64,000 nt of DNA from Lutjanus erythropterus (lineage: Eukaryota > Chordata > Actinopteri > Lutjaniformes > Lutjanidae), in NCBI GenBank assembly GCA_020091685.1, contig CM034607.1, positions 33,601,005 to 33,665,004 on the forward strand, written 5' to 3'. Below the pieces are notes generated by a model. It saw only the letters and a list, made by a program, of their open reading frames with translations. It was not told the origin of the DNA and ran no database searches. This document shows positions 11,220 to 24,834 of this stretch, one piece after another (position 1 is the first letter of the stretch; the number at the start of each line of letters is the position of its first letter). A program made the position numbers and the translations under genes.

Positions 11220-14200
11220 ATGGCGGCCGAGGGCGAGTACGAGTCGATCCTGTGCGTGAAACCCGATGTCAACGTTTATCGCATCCCGCCGCGAGCTTCA
11301 AACCGCTCGTACAGGTAAAGAAATAACGGTCGCTCGTTAACGGCGCCGTTAAATATGGTTTAACGGGGTTTGGTGTCGCACGGCCGGTGTGGTCATTTCA
11401 CTTTCACCGCTCGCAGTCAGTACACGCTTGTAAACCGCGAATAACGGACACTGGCTGGACGTTGTACATTTTGGAGGACCGGGGGTGAAAATAACGTCGC
11501 CACGGTTTGATTCGTTGGCTGCTTTTCTGTGTCGCTTTGTTGTTCGGAGCGGTAGAGCTGTCAGAGATGTGACGGGGGTATTTGTCATCATGCCGGGTCG
11601 ATACGGGCGATTTGCCAGGACGGTCCTACTCGCTCGTGTGACAGCTTGGATGTCCTCTTTACTCAGGGAAACTACTGAATTTGAAAAAAATGCGTTTTCA
11701 GGGTTTTTGGGACGGATAGTTTGTGCTTTAAGCTGTCAATACTGATTAAAACTTTGTGTCTGCGCTGTATTAGACATACAGGCGCATTTGAGGCAGCCTG
11801 GAAACACTGACTGGATGGTCAAGCAGGGAAAGATGATAACTGAGAATCATAAAAATTTCCATTAAGAACCTTTAGGTCCATATGGACACCAGCTCCCTCA
11901 TATGATTTTATGACTTTTTGTCCCGTTTGAGATACAGTATAAGTCAAGTTCATCTGATCTGAGCTTTTTAAATGTAAATATTTTTTGGTTTCAACTGAAT
12001 ATTTTTGGGTTGTGAGTAAAGCAAGACATTTGAAGATGTCATCTCAAGTTTTGGGAAACACTAATTGACTTTTTATTTATTTATTTATTTATTTTTACCT
12101 TTTCTGACCTTGTAAAACAAACAACTATTAATCAGTTAATCAAGAAAATAATCAGCGAATTAATCAGCTATGAAAATAATTGTTATTTGCAGCCCTGAAG
12201 ATGATTAAAAGGATGAGGGATGAAAAACAATGAATTTTTCTCTAATTCTTGCCTGTTTTCCTTTTGTAAGATAAGATATTCCTTTATTAGTCCCACAACA
12301 GGGGAATTTACAGCATTACAGCAGCAAAGTGGATAGCACAAATTTAAAAAGGAACAATAAAAAATATGAAAGTAAAATCTAAAAATATGAGCAAGAGGAA
12401 ATACTAAAAATATTAACAATTTAAATAGAAGAAATCTAAAAATAGGAACAATATATATAATATGCACAGAGGAAATATTCATATTGCACATAGGTGAATT
12501 TTAATTTCAGTGTGCAATAATCAGGTGTATTATCATCATTCTGAGTGAGATATAGATATTGCACACTGGATGAAAATAAAAATAAAAATTCACCTCTGTG
12601 AAATATTGCACAGTATGAAGTAACATTACATCTGAAAGTAAGAGCTAATATGGTGCAGTTGGTGCACACTGTACTGCAGACCATTTATACTGTGTTCTTT
12701 TAACTTTGTATGTCTCTAAAAGTCTTTCAAACTTCAGTTGCTCATAACTCACATCCATGTTGCCTTGTGTGGTCACACAAGTTGACATTAAGTGGCGGTG
12801 GTGGGGACCAGTGTTACTATGGGGGGGGGGGGGGTTCAGGCTGGGGCCAGTTGTTTTGTCAGAGGGGCACATTTGACCCGTGACAAAAGAGACAAAGGAA
12901 GTGTCATTATTCAAGTTTTCAAAACTTTTAGCTTAGTATATAAAGTAATGGCTCACAGAAAAACAGCATAAAATACATTGAGTGGTATTTGTCTCAGTAT
13001 TGGTCGGTCAGTGGGAAATCAGTCACCAAATAAGTTGATAATCAATTAATCATTTCAGTCACTTCTCAAGCAAAAATGTCAAATATTTACTGGTTCAAAT
13101 TTGCAGCCTTTCTTTACCATTTATGACAGTTAATAAAGACTGTTTAGGTTTTGGACTGTTGGTTGGACAAAAGAAGCAATTTGAAGATGTTGCTGCATTT
13201 ACAGACTAAACGATTACTGGATTAATTATGGAAATAATGTGCAGTTTAATCAATAATGAAAATGATCATTAATTGCAGTCCTAATTGTTTCAGTAACTCA
13301 CAGTTGCGGTTATTTGTTTCTGCTTAAGTGTTTGTTGTTTCATTAACATGGTGTCAGAGCCACTTGATTGCAAGACAGTGATAATTTTATTGTTATAGAT
13401 GAAAAGCACACCATCTGGGTGCTTTGCCCCCCTTTTTGTGTGAAAACAGTTCTTCTAATTTGACTGGTGGTAAATACAAATTTTTAATTCTTTCCTGATT
13501 TAATAGGTAAAAATAAGGATGTGCTGTTAGGAGCTTAAATCCTATGGCCAGCTAGACAAACAATTATGTCATATTGTTGCCAATCAACAAAACGTGTTGC
13601 TGTCTATAAAAAATAATTATCATCTGTCATTCACATTGATACTAAACATTCCACAGAGACAGAGAGAATTTCACAGATTTTATTAATTTGAATGTTCTGT
13701 CACTTGATTAATCAATAACCTCACACATTCTGTTGTTATGGTAATATTTATGCAAAACGCTGTGATGTGTTTTGGATGATCAGATTTTTAAAAATGACTG
13801 TCAGTTTAAAGACTACATTGATTATTGAAATCACAACATATTCACAGCGAGAGTCTGGATCTGCTCGAGGTTTCGGCCTGTTGAAAGGAGGTTTTTCCTC
13901 GTCACTGTTGCCTAAGTGCGTGCTCATGATGGGAACTGTCGGCCTGCTGTATATGAAAAGTGTCCTGAGTTAACTTCTGTTATGATTTGTTGCTATTAAA
14001 AAAAAAACCCATTAACATTGAACACTGGTAAAGTGAAACACCCTGTTTGTCTGCAGGGCAGCTGACTGGAAGCTGGATACTCCAGACTGGTCCGGTCGAA
14101 TGAGGATCACAGCCAAGGGCAAAGTGGCGTACATCAAACTGGAGGACAAGGTCTCAGGTATGACATTCATTGTACTTCAAAGGGCCAGTGTGTAAGATTC

Positions 14201-17200
14201 AGGGGGCTCTATTGGCAAAATGTGGCAAAAATTTAATATTATATTCATAAGTATATTTTTTATCAGTGTATAATCACCTAAGAATAAGGATAATGGTGTT
14301 TTTGTTACCTTAGAATGATCCCTTTATATCTACAGAGGGTGGGTGTGGATCCTCTTCCATGGCGTCTGTCATTTTACACCATCATGTTTTTACAGCAGCC
14401 CAGAATGGATCTTTTTGTGCTCACCTTAGGTTTCCTACTTGCTTGGAAGGGGAGGGTGAGGAGAGTTGGTTGGAATCTGAAACCTCACTTCTGGATGCCA
14501 CTAAATCCTACACAGTGGTCCTGTGCAACTCTATTACGTTATACTCAATTACATTACAGCTCACATGAGCCAACTACGACTTTCCCGGCACAAACCCTCA
14601 GAAGTCCAGAGTTTTCTTGGTGACATATTGGGTACCTTACCAAGTTTTACCCCAAATTGACTCCAGCTCCCAGGGACTCTGACCAGGATTCGTAAAACAG
14701 ATTGATAAATGCGTGGATGGTTCACAATTTTGCACTTATCTCTTGTCATTTTCCCTCTTGTCCTGCAGGGGAGCTGTTTGCCCAGGCTCCAGTGAAGGAG
14801 TATCCTGGCATTGCCGTGGAAACGGTCAGTGACTCCAGCCGGTACTTTGTTCTACGGATACAGGATGACAACGGTAAGGATGTGGATGTTATGAAACTGA
14901 ATACTAAGAGTTATTTTTATTTAATAATTCATTGATCATGTCTGTTTGATCCCCTTTAAGAATGCAGATTTGAAGAATTTTATGTTGGCTGTTGTTCATG
15001 TCAGTTAATTTAACGTCATTTCTCATCCGCAGGTCGCAGCGCTTTCATAGGCGTTGGCTTCGGGGACCGAGGGGACGCTTTCGATTTCAACGTGGCTTTG
15101 CAGGACCATTTCAAGTAAGCAGCGACTCTGTGGTTTAAGTGTAAAATAGTGATTGAAAACAGGATGCTGTCTTGTAGATATACAGTACTGTACTGTACTC
15201 GTTAAAAGGTGCACACTGTAGTTTTTCCTGCAGACTGCTGAGATGCATAGTTTATTTCTGTATGTGTGCTGATGTGTGTCCCTGCCTCCCTGCAGATGGG
15301 TGAAACAGGAGAATGAAATCAGTAAAAGCGCCCAGCTCGGGGATTCAGGTCCCAAACTGGACTTGGGCTTTAAAGAGGGGCAGACCATCACACTCAACAT
15401 AGGGGTAAGAACCAGTTTGTCAAACTAGGATTTTAAAATGAACTTTTTTCCTCAGTGTCCTGCAACAGTCCCAAATTTGACAACCATTGTCATAAATTCT
15501 TAAATTGCTGCTCATTCAACCTCTCATTAAGACAAGTACACTAAGTTGTGCACAATTGAACAGTGCAAATAATATTTAGACACTTTCATGCACTTCACAT
15601 TAGGTGACATGTAAGAAAACACATCTATTGACAGTGACCGATATGGTGCAGCTCAGTTAGAACGCGCTACTTTTCTGGCACAGATATTATGACAAAACAA
15701 CCTTGAATAAAACTGCATATTAACAACCAAGGATGCAACATGTGGACAAAATTTTTATCTGTATAAACTCAACTCAGCTTTATTTTCATTCCTGCACTTT
15801 TAATACACACATGCAGCCCTAAGAGCAAAATGACAGTCAGGAAACAAATAAAACCAAGCAAAGAATAATTAAAAATACAAATAAATGGAAAAAAATGGTA
15901 GGAATAAAATTACAACCAAAAAATCAATAAAAGTCAGAAGAATTAAGGGTTAGCGTAACAACTGAAGGCGCTCTCGCCGGTATGTTTATGGGACACATAA
16001 AGAACATTTAAAAGAAAAGCAGCGGAGGACCTCAGTGATCTGGCTGGAACATAAAATGAAAGATCTGATGCGTGGAGGAGTGAGGTCATTCAAAGCTTTA
16101 TAAACAAGTAAAAGAAACAGGCAGCCAGTGTAGTGTTTTTGTGTAGCAGTGCAGTAATGTGATCAGTTTTCTCTCTTTTGGGTTAAAACTCTGGCTGCAG
16201 CAATTTGCACTAGCTGTAGTTTTCTTACTGACTTTTTTGGTAAACCAGTAAAAATGGAATTGCAGTAAACTAAATGGCTGGTAATAAAAGCGCGGGTAAG
16301 AATTTCTGCATCCATCTGAGTTAAAAAGGGTCTAACTTTAGCAATATTTCAATATATTAGCAAGATTAAAAAAGGAAGGTTTAATAATGTTGTTGACATG
16401 AGAATTAAACTTTGAATACACCCTTACCTTTGTAAAACTATCAAAGATAAAAAAACAAATTTGCTCCTGACAATTTTAGAAGTAATAGAAATAAAAAAAA
16501 TTTCTTTACCGTTCAAAATTGTCCCAGACACTGTATGGTTCTGTCCCAGTTGATATTTTTATTGTTCCTGGGAAACTGGAAATCCTTCCTGTGTTGAAAA
16601 TGAAAAAGTCCAACTTTTATTACATTTTTAAAACTTTTAAAACAAAACAGGACCGTTGGTGAGTGTAGAAAGTAATGGTGTTTTTGTCAGCGGTTTTATA
16701 ATTGAATTTGCCTGCAAGTAGTCAGAATAAATCAGAAGTGTCACATGCTTTTAGCAGCTTAATAATAACTTATGCTGTTCAAATGTAACTGGAGATCTAA
16801 AGCGTTTGTAGATCACAAATCCATCAGCTTATAAGTTCCATTTAATTGCCAATTTTTCTGTTCTGTCCCACACAGATCCTATAATTAAAAAAATCATCAT
16901 GAACTGTTAAAAATCAAATGTTCTCAATCAAGCAACTGCTTCATTTTTCCCCAAAAGGCGATTTTGCAGCAGTGAAACAAAAACACATGAGGAAATAAAC
17001 AATTTTAGGTGTGTGTCATGTAAAGAAAACAGAGTTAAAACACAAAGATAAATTGTAAACATTCCTAAAATCCGTCATGAACTTCTGAGATGTTTTCTTT
17101 TCTTCTACAGGATATAATTTTTCTGTTCTCTGTCTCTCTAGCAAGGTAAAAAGAGGGATAAACCCCGCCCACAAAGCTCAGGTGGATTTGGACTCCTTCC

Positions 17201-18559
17201 ACCACCACCTGGAGGCAAGATAGCCCCTCCTCCTTCGTCAGGCTCATCCAATCACAACATAGTCCCTCAGACGGGAGGCACAGCGACAGGTAGATGGCGC
17301 TCTCAGTTAAACTTTAAATCTAGTCAGACTGTACCTCAACATAACCATCAGTTCTTGTATCAGTCATCACAGACAACATGTAATTTAAGCAAATAGAGCA
17401 ACTTAACAGCTGCTGTTTGTGTGAATGTTGTGCAGCTTTAACCTACAGGATTGACCCATTTTCCTAATCACTCTGTTAATTAGTTGCTGTTAGTTATTAG
17501 AGCTTCAGGCTGCCGAAAATGAAGTGAAATGTGTGTCAGTTTGTCAGTTAATGAGCTCTGTGTTTCTCTCTGTGTCTCCGTCAGGCTGCCTGCTGGAGCT
17601 GGACAGTAGTAACTCTAACACAGTGGTTCAGTCAAACCCTAGTTCAGATCTTTGGGGAGACTTCTCTGCTCCTGCAAGGTACAAAACTCATTCTGTGAAT
17701 ATAAAGCATGTGACCAAAAGTATGTGGACACCTAAACATTACACCCATATTTGACTTTACATGGCTGCAGGGATTTTGTTCTCAATCAGCCACAAGAACG
17801 TTAGTAAGGCTGAATACTGATGTTTGGACTCTGCAGGCCAATGAAGTTCCTCCACACCAAACAAAGTCCTCTATCAAGGAATTTTAAATAATTTAAATGA
17901 AAATAAATGGGTAAATTATGAAACGTCTGTAACAGAGAAAATAAAATGATCACATTAATAATTAAGGGAACTCAAACAGTCCAAAGATGGTGACAGTGAG
18001 TCCGGGAGCACAGCTGCTGCGCCAGTTGACAACACGAGCGAGTGACGGTGTATGTGTGTATAATCACGGGTCGGGTCGTGGGACTTCTAATGACAGGTTT
18101 GGATTTGACAGGGAGATAATAGCAGGTAAGAGGCAGGTTCTGGTAGTGAGCTTTGCAGTTGAAAGCCGGTTTGGTTTTAGAAAACTGGACTGGTGCAGTA
18201 AAACTGTAAAACATAGTAAAACATAGTCTCTAAGCAGGAAAATGCATGACAAAAAAGAGTGTCCGTATATTTCTGGCCATATAATGTAACTGTACTGTGC
18301 AACTATGTTCTAAGAAAAAATACATTTTTGTGCAAATTGTATAATACACAACAGTATGAACAGTAGCACTGATACTCATCTCTTACAATTCCTTGTTTTT
18401 AGTAGATTTATTTGTCATAAGAAAGCAAAAACACTACAAAACACTGCAACTGTCCTTTATCAAAATACAAAGAAAAACACTAACATAAATGTATGTGTCT
18501 TCAGCTCCGTTCCACCGCCATCACGACCACAGGACACCGGAAACTGGATCCAGTTTTGA
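11220..18559 (+). CDS. necap1: NECAP endocytosis-associated protein 1
   Basis: Eight coding exons: 11220-11314, 14057-14157, 14769-14873, 15033-15114, 15296-15404, 17142-17289, 17585-17678, 18505-18559. All have GT-AG borders and continuous phase, giving 262 residues (mammalian NECAP1 is about 275). The start sits in AAG-ATGGCGGCC. The N-terminal half is the NECAP PH-like fold, with conserved stretches such as [20 protein letters not shown] and [18 protein letters not shown] proline-rich LLPPPPGGK linker follows, then [12 protein letters not shown] and the C-terminal GNWIQF, the WxxF-type motif by which NECAPs bind the AP-2 alpha appendage. NECAP proteins modulate AP-2 and cargo uptake in clathrin-coated vesicles. 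The LLELDS stretch near the C-terminus resembles NECAP1 (LLDLDS) and is absent in NECAP2, so NECAP1 is preferred. It is complete and looks functional. Introns 2, 5 and 7 carry transposon copies. Confidence 0.95.
11950..12196. mobile_element. hAT-type non-autonomous element (terminal 'ttgcagccctg'), copy 1
   Basis: Has the composition of an abundant fish MITE: 'gaaaataat' and 'attaatcag' phrases ending in 'ttgcagccctg', with the inner 'gacatttgaagatgtcatct' segment. Lies in necap1 intron 1. Family named from memory. Confidence 0.6.
12265..12625. repeat. Interspersed repeat with internal inverted arms
   Basis: Starts with 'ataagatattcctttattag', a common fish interspersed-repeat phrase. Inside, 'ggtgaattttaatttcag' near 12494 and 'aataaaaattcacctctg' near 12582 are inverted copies, as are the flanking 'tgtgcaata' and 'tattgcaca'. 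The region could fold into a long hairpin. Confidence 0.55.
12821..12834. repeat. Poly-G run
   Basis: Fourteen consecutive G residues in necap1 intron 1. Confidence 0.95.
13015..13283. mobile_element. hAT-type non-autonomous element, copy 2
   Basis: Same layout and orientation as copy 1: 'gataatcaattaatcattt' at the left, 'caatttgaagatgttgctgc' inside, 'ttgcagtccta' at the right. Diverged. In necap1 intron 1. Confidence 0.55.
14178..14523. mobile_element. MITE-like repeat with 'agggccagtgtgtaagatt' end
   Basis: The left end 'aagggccagtgtgtaagat' and the right end 'cctacacagtggtcct' are inverted relatives of each other. The body ('tcagtgtataatcaccta', 'cagcccagaatgga') matches a repeat I know from many fish genomes. 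Lies in necap1 intron 2. Confidence 0.65.
15775..16400 (-). mobile_element. LINE 3'-end-like fragment
   Basis: Reads as the reverse of a fish LINE-type tail: 'agctttattttcattcctgc', 'acatgcagccctaagagc', then 'aggacctcagtgatctggct' and 'gctttataaacaagtaaaag'. No RT coding is left. In necap1 intron 5. Confidence 0.4.
17697..18290. mobile_element. Non-autonomous Tc1/mariner-type element
   Basis: The left end 'tgaccaaaagtatgtggaca' and the right end 'gtccgtatatttctggccat' are inverted, diverged copies of the 'atggccaaaagtatgtggac' terminus common in fish. Lies entirely in necap1 intron 7 with no transposase ORF. Confidence 0.65.
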
Positions 18560-19015
18560 GTCGTCGGCTGCTGTGACGTCGGTTGTGACCTCCATCTCAC
18601 CTGCATCTGTGTCTGTAGCTTCCTGTGCATCATCACACTGAGATTAACTCCCACACACTGATCCCAAAGCAAAGAAACACCACAGAGCTGTAGAAACAAA
18701 CTCATGTCATCATTTCACTCAGAAAGAATCAGAGTTCTTTCAGATACTCCTGGCAGGAAACGAAGCATTAATCTGTTGAAGCCATCACATGATATGAGCC
18801 ATTTCCAATAATATTTAAGGGCTATGTGTGACGTCCTGAGTTCCTCTTTTGTGTGTCTGCATCGCCTCCCCAGTAGGTGGCTCTCTGAGCAGAGCTTTAT
18901 CTTTAATCTGGCATGTTTGTGTCACTGCAACAGCTCCCCCTGCAGACACTGCACAATGCTGCATCTCGAGAAAAGGCACCAGTGCTTTCTGTAACCTGCT
19001 GTGAATAAAGTGCGA
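18560..19015 (+). other. necap1: necap1 3' UTR with polyadenylation signal
   Basis: AATAAA at 19004-19009 is the first canonical signal after the stop codon, giving a 3' UTR of about 450-470 nt. Confidence 0.65.
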
Positions 19016-20639
19016 ACAGCTGCAAGGCTCACCTTAAGTGAAAGAAACAATAACTGTCAACTTCAGACATTTTCTTTATTGTTCTAGAATTGGCACTTAA
19101 GTCTTACTTTTGTTAACCAGCCTTATCATGTCTCATGAAATCATCATTTTCCTGAATAATTTGCAGATTACAGCAGCAGTCTGTCCAACTTTACGTAACA
19201 GAAATCCAAAACAAAGGACAGTTTCAGACACATAACACTATTTTACCTCATTTGCAAGCATTTTTCACCAAGAAAAGTAGGATTTTTAGACTGAAAAGGG
19301 GATTAAACGAGTCGCTTGTTCTCACCCTCACACTGTGAACTGTGGAGTAGTGCACCCTCGTCCACATGTCTCAAAATTTCTGTATTTAACACAACTACTT
19401 TAGGTCTAAAGTATTGATAATTTAAATGGATTTAAAATGTTCGGATGAAAACTAAACTAAATATGAAAACTAAAGATTTGAAATCTTCTATGAACACAGA
19501 TTAAGTCGCCTTTATCATGCCATCTGCTGGTATTTAATAAGGATTTATCAATTGTACAATATTTAGAGTGTTTATAGACTCACTGGGATACTGTAGGTAA
19601 AATGTTTTGAGATATATTCATAGACATATATACAAGGAGCATCAGCATTCCTTTCTGGCATATTAAATGTATAAATTTATGTTTACAGTGTAAAATCATG
19701 TTTGTGTTTACTACTGCGTGCTTCTTATCAGCAGGTTATTTTGTTGTATCACTGAAATCAGCAGCCAAATCCAGACATGTTTTCATTACTGACAGTAATT
19801 TACATTTTACTTACTTTTATTGTGTTTCTTTTGTTTGTTTATTTTGTTAAAAATGGCTAAAAGTGTAATATATCATATTTTGCTGAATTTGATGATAGGT
19901 GTTTGTCTGCTGGCAGTAAATTATAAGGTGAAATCAGCATCTCACTCAGATTAACTCGCTCTTTTCCAAAATCCAGTTGAATTAAGTGAAGTAAACCAGA
20001 ACAGGATTATAGGACTATTTTGCCTTGAAAACCACTTATTCATCTTAAGGCACAGTTTTGATCTCCTCGGTGGGGAGATCGAATTTTGGGAGGATTGGCA
20101 AGTTAATCTTAGCTTCACTTTTTGCATTAAATATACTGTATAGTAAACTATTAATGTCCATCAGATTTACATCTATACGTGAAGACAGCAGTCTTCTTGC
20201 TGCACCCCCTGCGCCTCCTAAATGTTCCCCTCCTGCAACAACCACTTTTATGTTTAAGAGAAAATAGACCGAGGAAAGAAAGACCTCTTTCTGACCAGCT
20301 TTGAGTTTCCATATGACTGGACGCCATAAATTGACACGCACAGTGGAAGGAGTGTGATTGCTGCAGAAGTGCACATGCAATCAATTGACCTGGATTTTTC
20401 ATGTTTGTGAAATGACCATGAGGCTTTTTAACTGGCAAAACGTGCAGGAAGCTGCAGTTTACCTGCAAAAAACAGCACCGATACAAACGTAAATACTGTA
20501 TGTTTTATGGAAATAATAGAGCTTGATAGACAGAGCAGGAATTTAAGTAAATATAGTTCCAGATGTAGAAGCTGTCTGACATTAGTCTGAAACAGTACTG
20601 AGGTTTGACAGCAGATTTAGACAATCTGATGAAATTATT

Positions 20640-20880
20640 TGAGCTCAACGGAGAAGTTTGACTTTTTGGGAAATGTGCTTATTTGCTCTCTTGCTGAGAG
20701 ATAGATGAGAAGTTTGATACCGCTGTGTCTGTGCTTTTAAGACAAAACTGGAGCCAGCAGCTCGATAGCATAGCTTAGCTTAGCATAAAAGCAGCGAACC
20801 TGGCTCTTTCCAAAGGGAACAAAATGTGCTTAACAGCACCTCTTGGTTTATATTTCCCAAAACGTCAAACTATCACTTTC
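20640..20880. repeat. Common fish interspersed repeat
   Basis: Phrases 'gggaaatgtgcttatttgct', 'agatgagaagtttgatac', 'tagcttagcttagcataaa' and 'ttcccaaaacgtcaaacta' in that order match a dispersed fish repeat known to me. Class uncertain. Confidence 0.6.
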
Positions 20881-22689
20881 GTTTATTTTAATACTGAATG
20901 ATCTTAAACCTAAAGGGAAGAACCTACCTGATGCCATTATTTCAGACTGTAAAATTATTACTATTACTGAACCCATGTATACTGTAGGAGATGTGAACAC
21001 ACCAGTCTCAGAACTGAAGGTGTGGAAAATAAAATTATTGTCTTACTTCATCTGATGAATGTCTTAATGGCAGCAAATGACATGTTAATTTTATGCTGAA
21101 AAGGCTTCGACTGATTGTGAAGTTAGATGGTGTTTACAGGACTTTGACGTATGAATTGTCATGAACATTTCTCAACTGTGAATTTATTTTTGTTTGCATT
21201 AATTTTTAAGGTTTGCTGTGATAAAATCACATGAACTGTATTTGACTGGCATTAAGATATAGGGCTGATTGTTATGATATGTTGATATGTGTGTTGTGTT
21301 TACATTGCTGGCTAAAATATAAAAGAATTGTCCCATTTCTCACTCATTCCACTCTGGCTGTAAAATCACTGGACTAACACTTTTGATTTATGACCAGTTT
21401 CATGAGAAAGAGGCAATAAATCCTTTCAAAGGACGTGATGTTGTGTTCTTACTTTCAACACTTGTTAGAGTTACTCAAAATCACAAAGAGTTCCAGGATT
21501 TACAGAACTATTTTCTCCACAGCTTTCCCTGGCTATTGCATGACAGTAACCTAGTTAGGGTTAGTTGAGACAAAGTCACAGTAGAAGTGAGAAATATTGC
21601 GTCAGGTCAGGATATGACCTCACTGAGGAGTAGCTTTTAGCTCTGCTGACAGATAGAAAAAGAGAGCGTCAGACAGCTGGACAGACGGACTGAGCGTGAG
21701 AAGAGGAAACCAGTGACAGGTTCAGATCTCACTGGCCTTTCCTGAGAGAACGCGATTCATCCTCCTCTGATTTTCTTGTCACCACTCTTCGACTCTGAGG
21801 CCCTTTTAAGTACTTTTGGTCTTAAACTTATTAGTCTTGCATATGTGCAAGACTGAATGTGTGTGAGCTTTCGACCACGTGTTGCTGTGTTTGGTGTGTG
21901 TGTGTTTGATTTGGGTCACCTCTTGCTCTGTAACACACACCAAGCAGCACGAATCTCCAAACGCCACCACACGTGTCATTTTGATGGATTCATTTGGATC
22001 TGTGTCGCAGCCAAACATATATAACCTACAGAGAAATTCAGGACTTTAAATACACTTGATATCTCCTCGTGCTCGCTGAAGATTTTGTTTCCTTTTCCAA
22101 GAACTTTCCCATCTGTCATCATCCGTGTGATGAGGGATCAGATTAAATGTTCAACACACTACTCAAATACAAACTAGCTACAATACTCCAGCATAAAAAT
22201 TAGTGAGTAAAACTGTGTCATGTTGATTTCAGCTGTTTTAGGCTGCAGTCTCCTTGTTGTGCAGGTTACGGCAGGTGCAGCAGTCTGTGGTGTACAGGCA
22301 GGTTGGGTCAGAAGTCGCCAGGACATTTCGCCCTGCTGCCGCCGATTCTAAATGCAGAGGCTCGGCATCTGCAGCAGAAACTGCTTGCTTTCTGAAAGCA
22401 CTTCAAATTTCTAAAACTTTCCAAATGCACACTGAGTGTAGAGCACAGTTTAACGAGACTAATTCTGCATCTCAATTTGTGTTCTTCTTCTATTTCTGTA
22501 CTTACACTTCCTGTTTTGAGTGCATAAGTGCATTCACCGACGTTTACGGCAAAACGAAGTGCACTGCCTGGATGTTGAACTCAAAACGTCCCAAAAGTTG
22601 AGCGTGGAATGCTGGACACTTTTCACCTTCAACGGTTGCCATCTTGTCTATGTAGCAGAAGAGGAGGGACTGTCAAACTTGTGAACGTA

Positions 22690-22935
22690 GCGGCCCATCC
22701 AGCGTTGGACTGGGGACTTGACTTTGGACTTGAGACTTAGTTGTGGACTTACAAAACCATAACTTGGTCCCACTTGATGGGAATGTCATTAATTTTGCAG
22801 ACCAAAGGATCGGACCAATAAAAACTTTACCTGATAATCATGCTAGATGAAGTCTAACGTATCTAATGACAGTCTGCCCAGTGTTTGTAAAATGTGGACC
22901 AAAGTGTTGGAATGACTGATCCACCAACATTCCCA
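22690..22935. repeat. Degenerate 'gacttg' minisatellite and repeat fragment
   Basis: Begins with tandem-like 'ggacttgactttggacttg' and continues into 'gatgggaatgtcattaattt' and 'tggaccaaagtgttgga'. The latter are pieces of the same dispersed repeat whose other parts lie at 41115-42480. Confidence 0.5.
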
Positions 22936-24539
22936 CTAATAGTGTTAGAAATAAGGTAATTCACAACAAAAGTTTTTAATATAATATTTTGCTCAGTAAT
23001 TCAGAAACAACACTGCCAATACACACGATAAAAAGATCATCATCTCCTCACTGCCAGTTGCAAAATTCAGGTATGTGGTTTTATCACAGAGTCAGACAGT
23101 CTGTGTGTCTGTCTGATTGACCACACTGGTAGGGGTCAGACAGACTGGATGCACAAGACGCTTTTGGAATACTTAGGTAACTGTGTCTAATCTTAGCTTA
23201 GCATCACTTTCAAAGCTATATCAGCACTTCATAAAATAAGTGGACAAGTAAATTTTTGAATTGGCTCATGGCTGTGATAAGAGGAACTCAGAACAGGTGC
23301 CCAGTGATGGTGTCACAGTCAGAAAACGACACGTACCCATTACAGGAGATATGTTTGTCTCCTTCAGGTCCAAATGAGGTATCAGTGTGTTCATGTGCTG
23401 CTCTGGAGCAGAACTCCAAGTTCAAGGCCCAATTCCCCCTTGACCCTTCTCTGTTTTTCACGTGGACATGTAGGGCAGGATGTCCTGTTTCTTTTGGAGA
23501 TCTATTGGCATAAACATCATCTAGCCCTTCAAATGTGTCAGATACAGACTTCAAACAGAGTGGTAGAAGAAAATTCCCAGAATGCTTTGTAAACTGGCTG
23601 GATAATGGATAGCAATGTTGTGGGGCTTCTCCACTGGCACTTTTGGCCAGACAGATAAAATCCTCCTCTTCTGAAACACTGCTGGTCAGACATGCAGCTG
23701 TGTGGTGGGCAGATCAAGACCGTGGGGTGGACACAACATGCTCAGTGAATCAAGGAGTCATACCTGGCAGCAGGATCTGTAAAAAACATTAATAATAAAA
23801 CTGAACCCGGGGGATTTGCCCTGTGTGTCCAATAAAACTGCAGTCTGCTAGACTCATCATCTTGTCCACTTAATAAAATCCTCTGCCAGGACAAGAAATG
23901 ATCTTTAAACTTACAGCGATGCAAATGTGACGTCTGCATTTTCTCTCAAATATTGTCGTTTATTTATTACTGCGTTAAAATTTCATATTTATGATCTGTC
24001 CTCTTGTTACCTTCTTGTCTTTCTTTTCTCACTCTGTCACTGACACTTGGGCTAAACACACATTCACACACAGTGACACTCACTGTTACACAACCACGGC
24101 ATACTGAAGACACTTTGCGTTAATGCAACATATCAGGTGAAATGTCAGGAGAGGACTGTGGATCTGAAGAATTCACAGAGCACCGGCCAGTGTCCCCCCT
24201 CAGGACCCTCGGACTCTTGGACGTGCTGCTCAAATGTGATATGGTTGTCAAACTGTCTCCCTTTAACAAGCTTGCTAATTCATGAGTTTTGGCTGAGGAC
24301 GGTTTGTGAGATAACTTGTTCGTCCTCACAGATGATCTCTTTATCTCAACCCTGCCACTTCAGTAACATGAAGAATTTGTCATTGGCATTGGGCGTGATT
24401 TCAGCACTGTTAGGATAAACAGAGGGTGAGGTGGGGACAGAAAGTTTAAAGGTTAAAATCACGAACCGACACCTCAACAGCACGATTTAGATGGAGGTGA
24501 GAGTGTGTGTTTGCTTGTTTTACTACTAGTCAGAAGACT

Positions 24540-24760
24540 GCTGTTCTTGTGGGGACCAAGAGCTTTGTGGGGACCAAAATGAGGGTTAAGACCCTTAAGA
24601 ATTAATGATATGTTAGAGTTGGAATAAAGGTGGGGATTACGCACTTAACTGTGATTGGTAGGGTAGGTGTGGGTTATTTTATTATAAATGTGGGGTCCAA
24701 AAACCAGTAGCTTACTGCAGTTGTGGGGACCGACAGCTTTGTGGGGACCAAAATGCTGGA
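24540..24760. repeat. 'gtggggaccaaaatg' degenerate tandem repeat
   Basis: 'tgtggggacca' occurs at least four times with 'agctttgtggggaccaaaat' recurring about 160 bp apart. Confidence 0.65.
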
Positions 24761-24834
24761 CCCCTTAAGTTTAATGATCTGGGTTAAAACTCGGTTCAGG
24801 GTTAGGGTTACACTCTTATAAATAAAGGGGCTAG

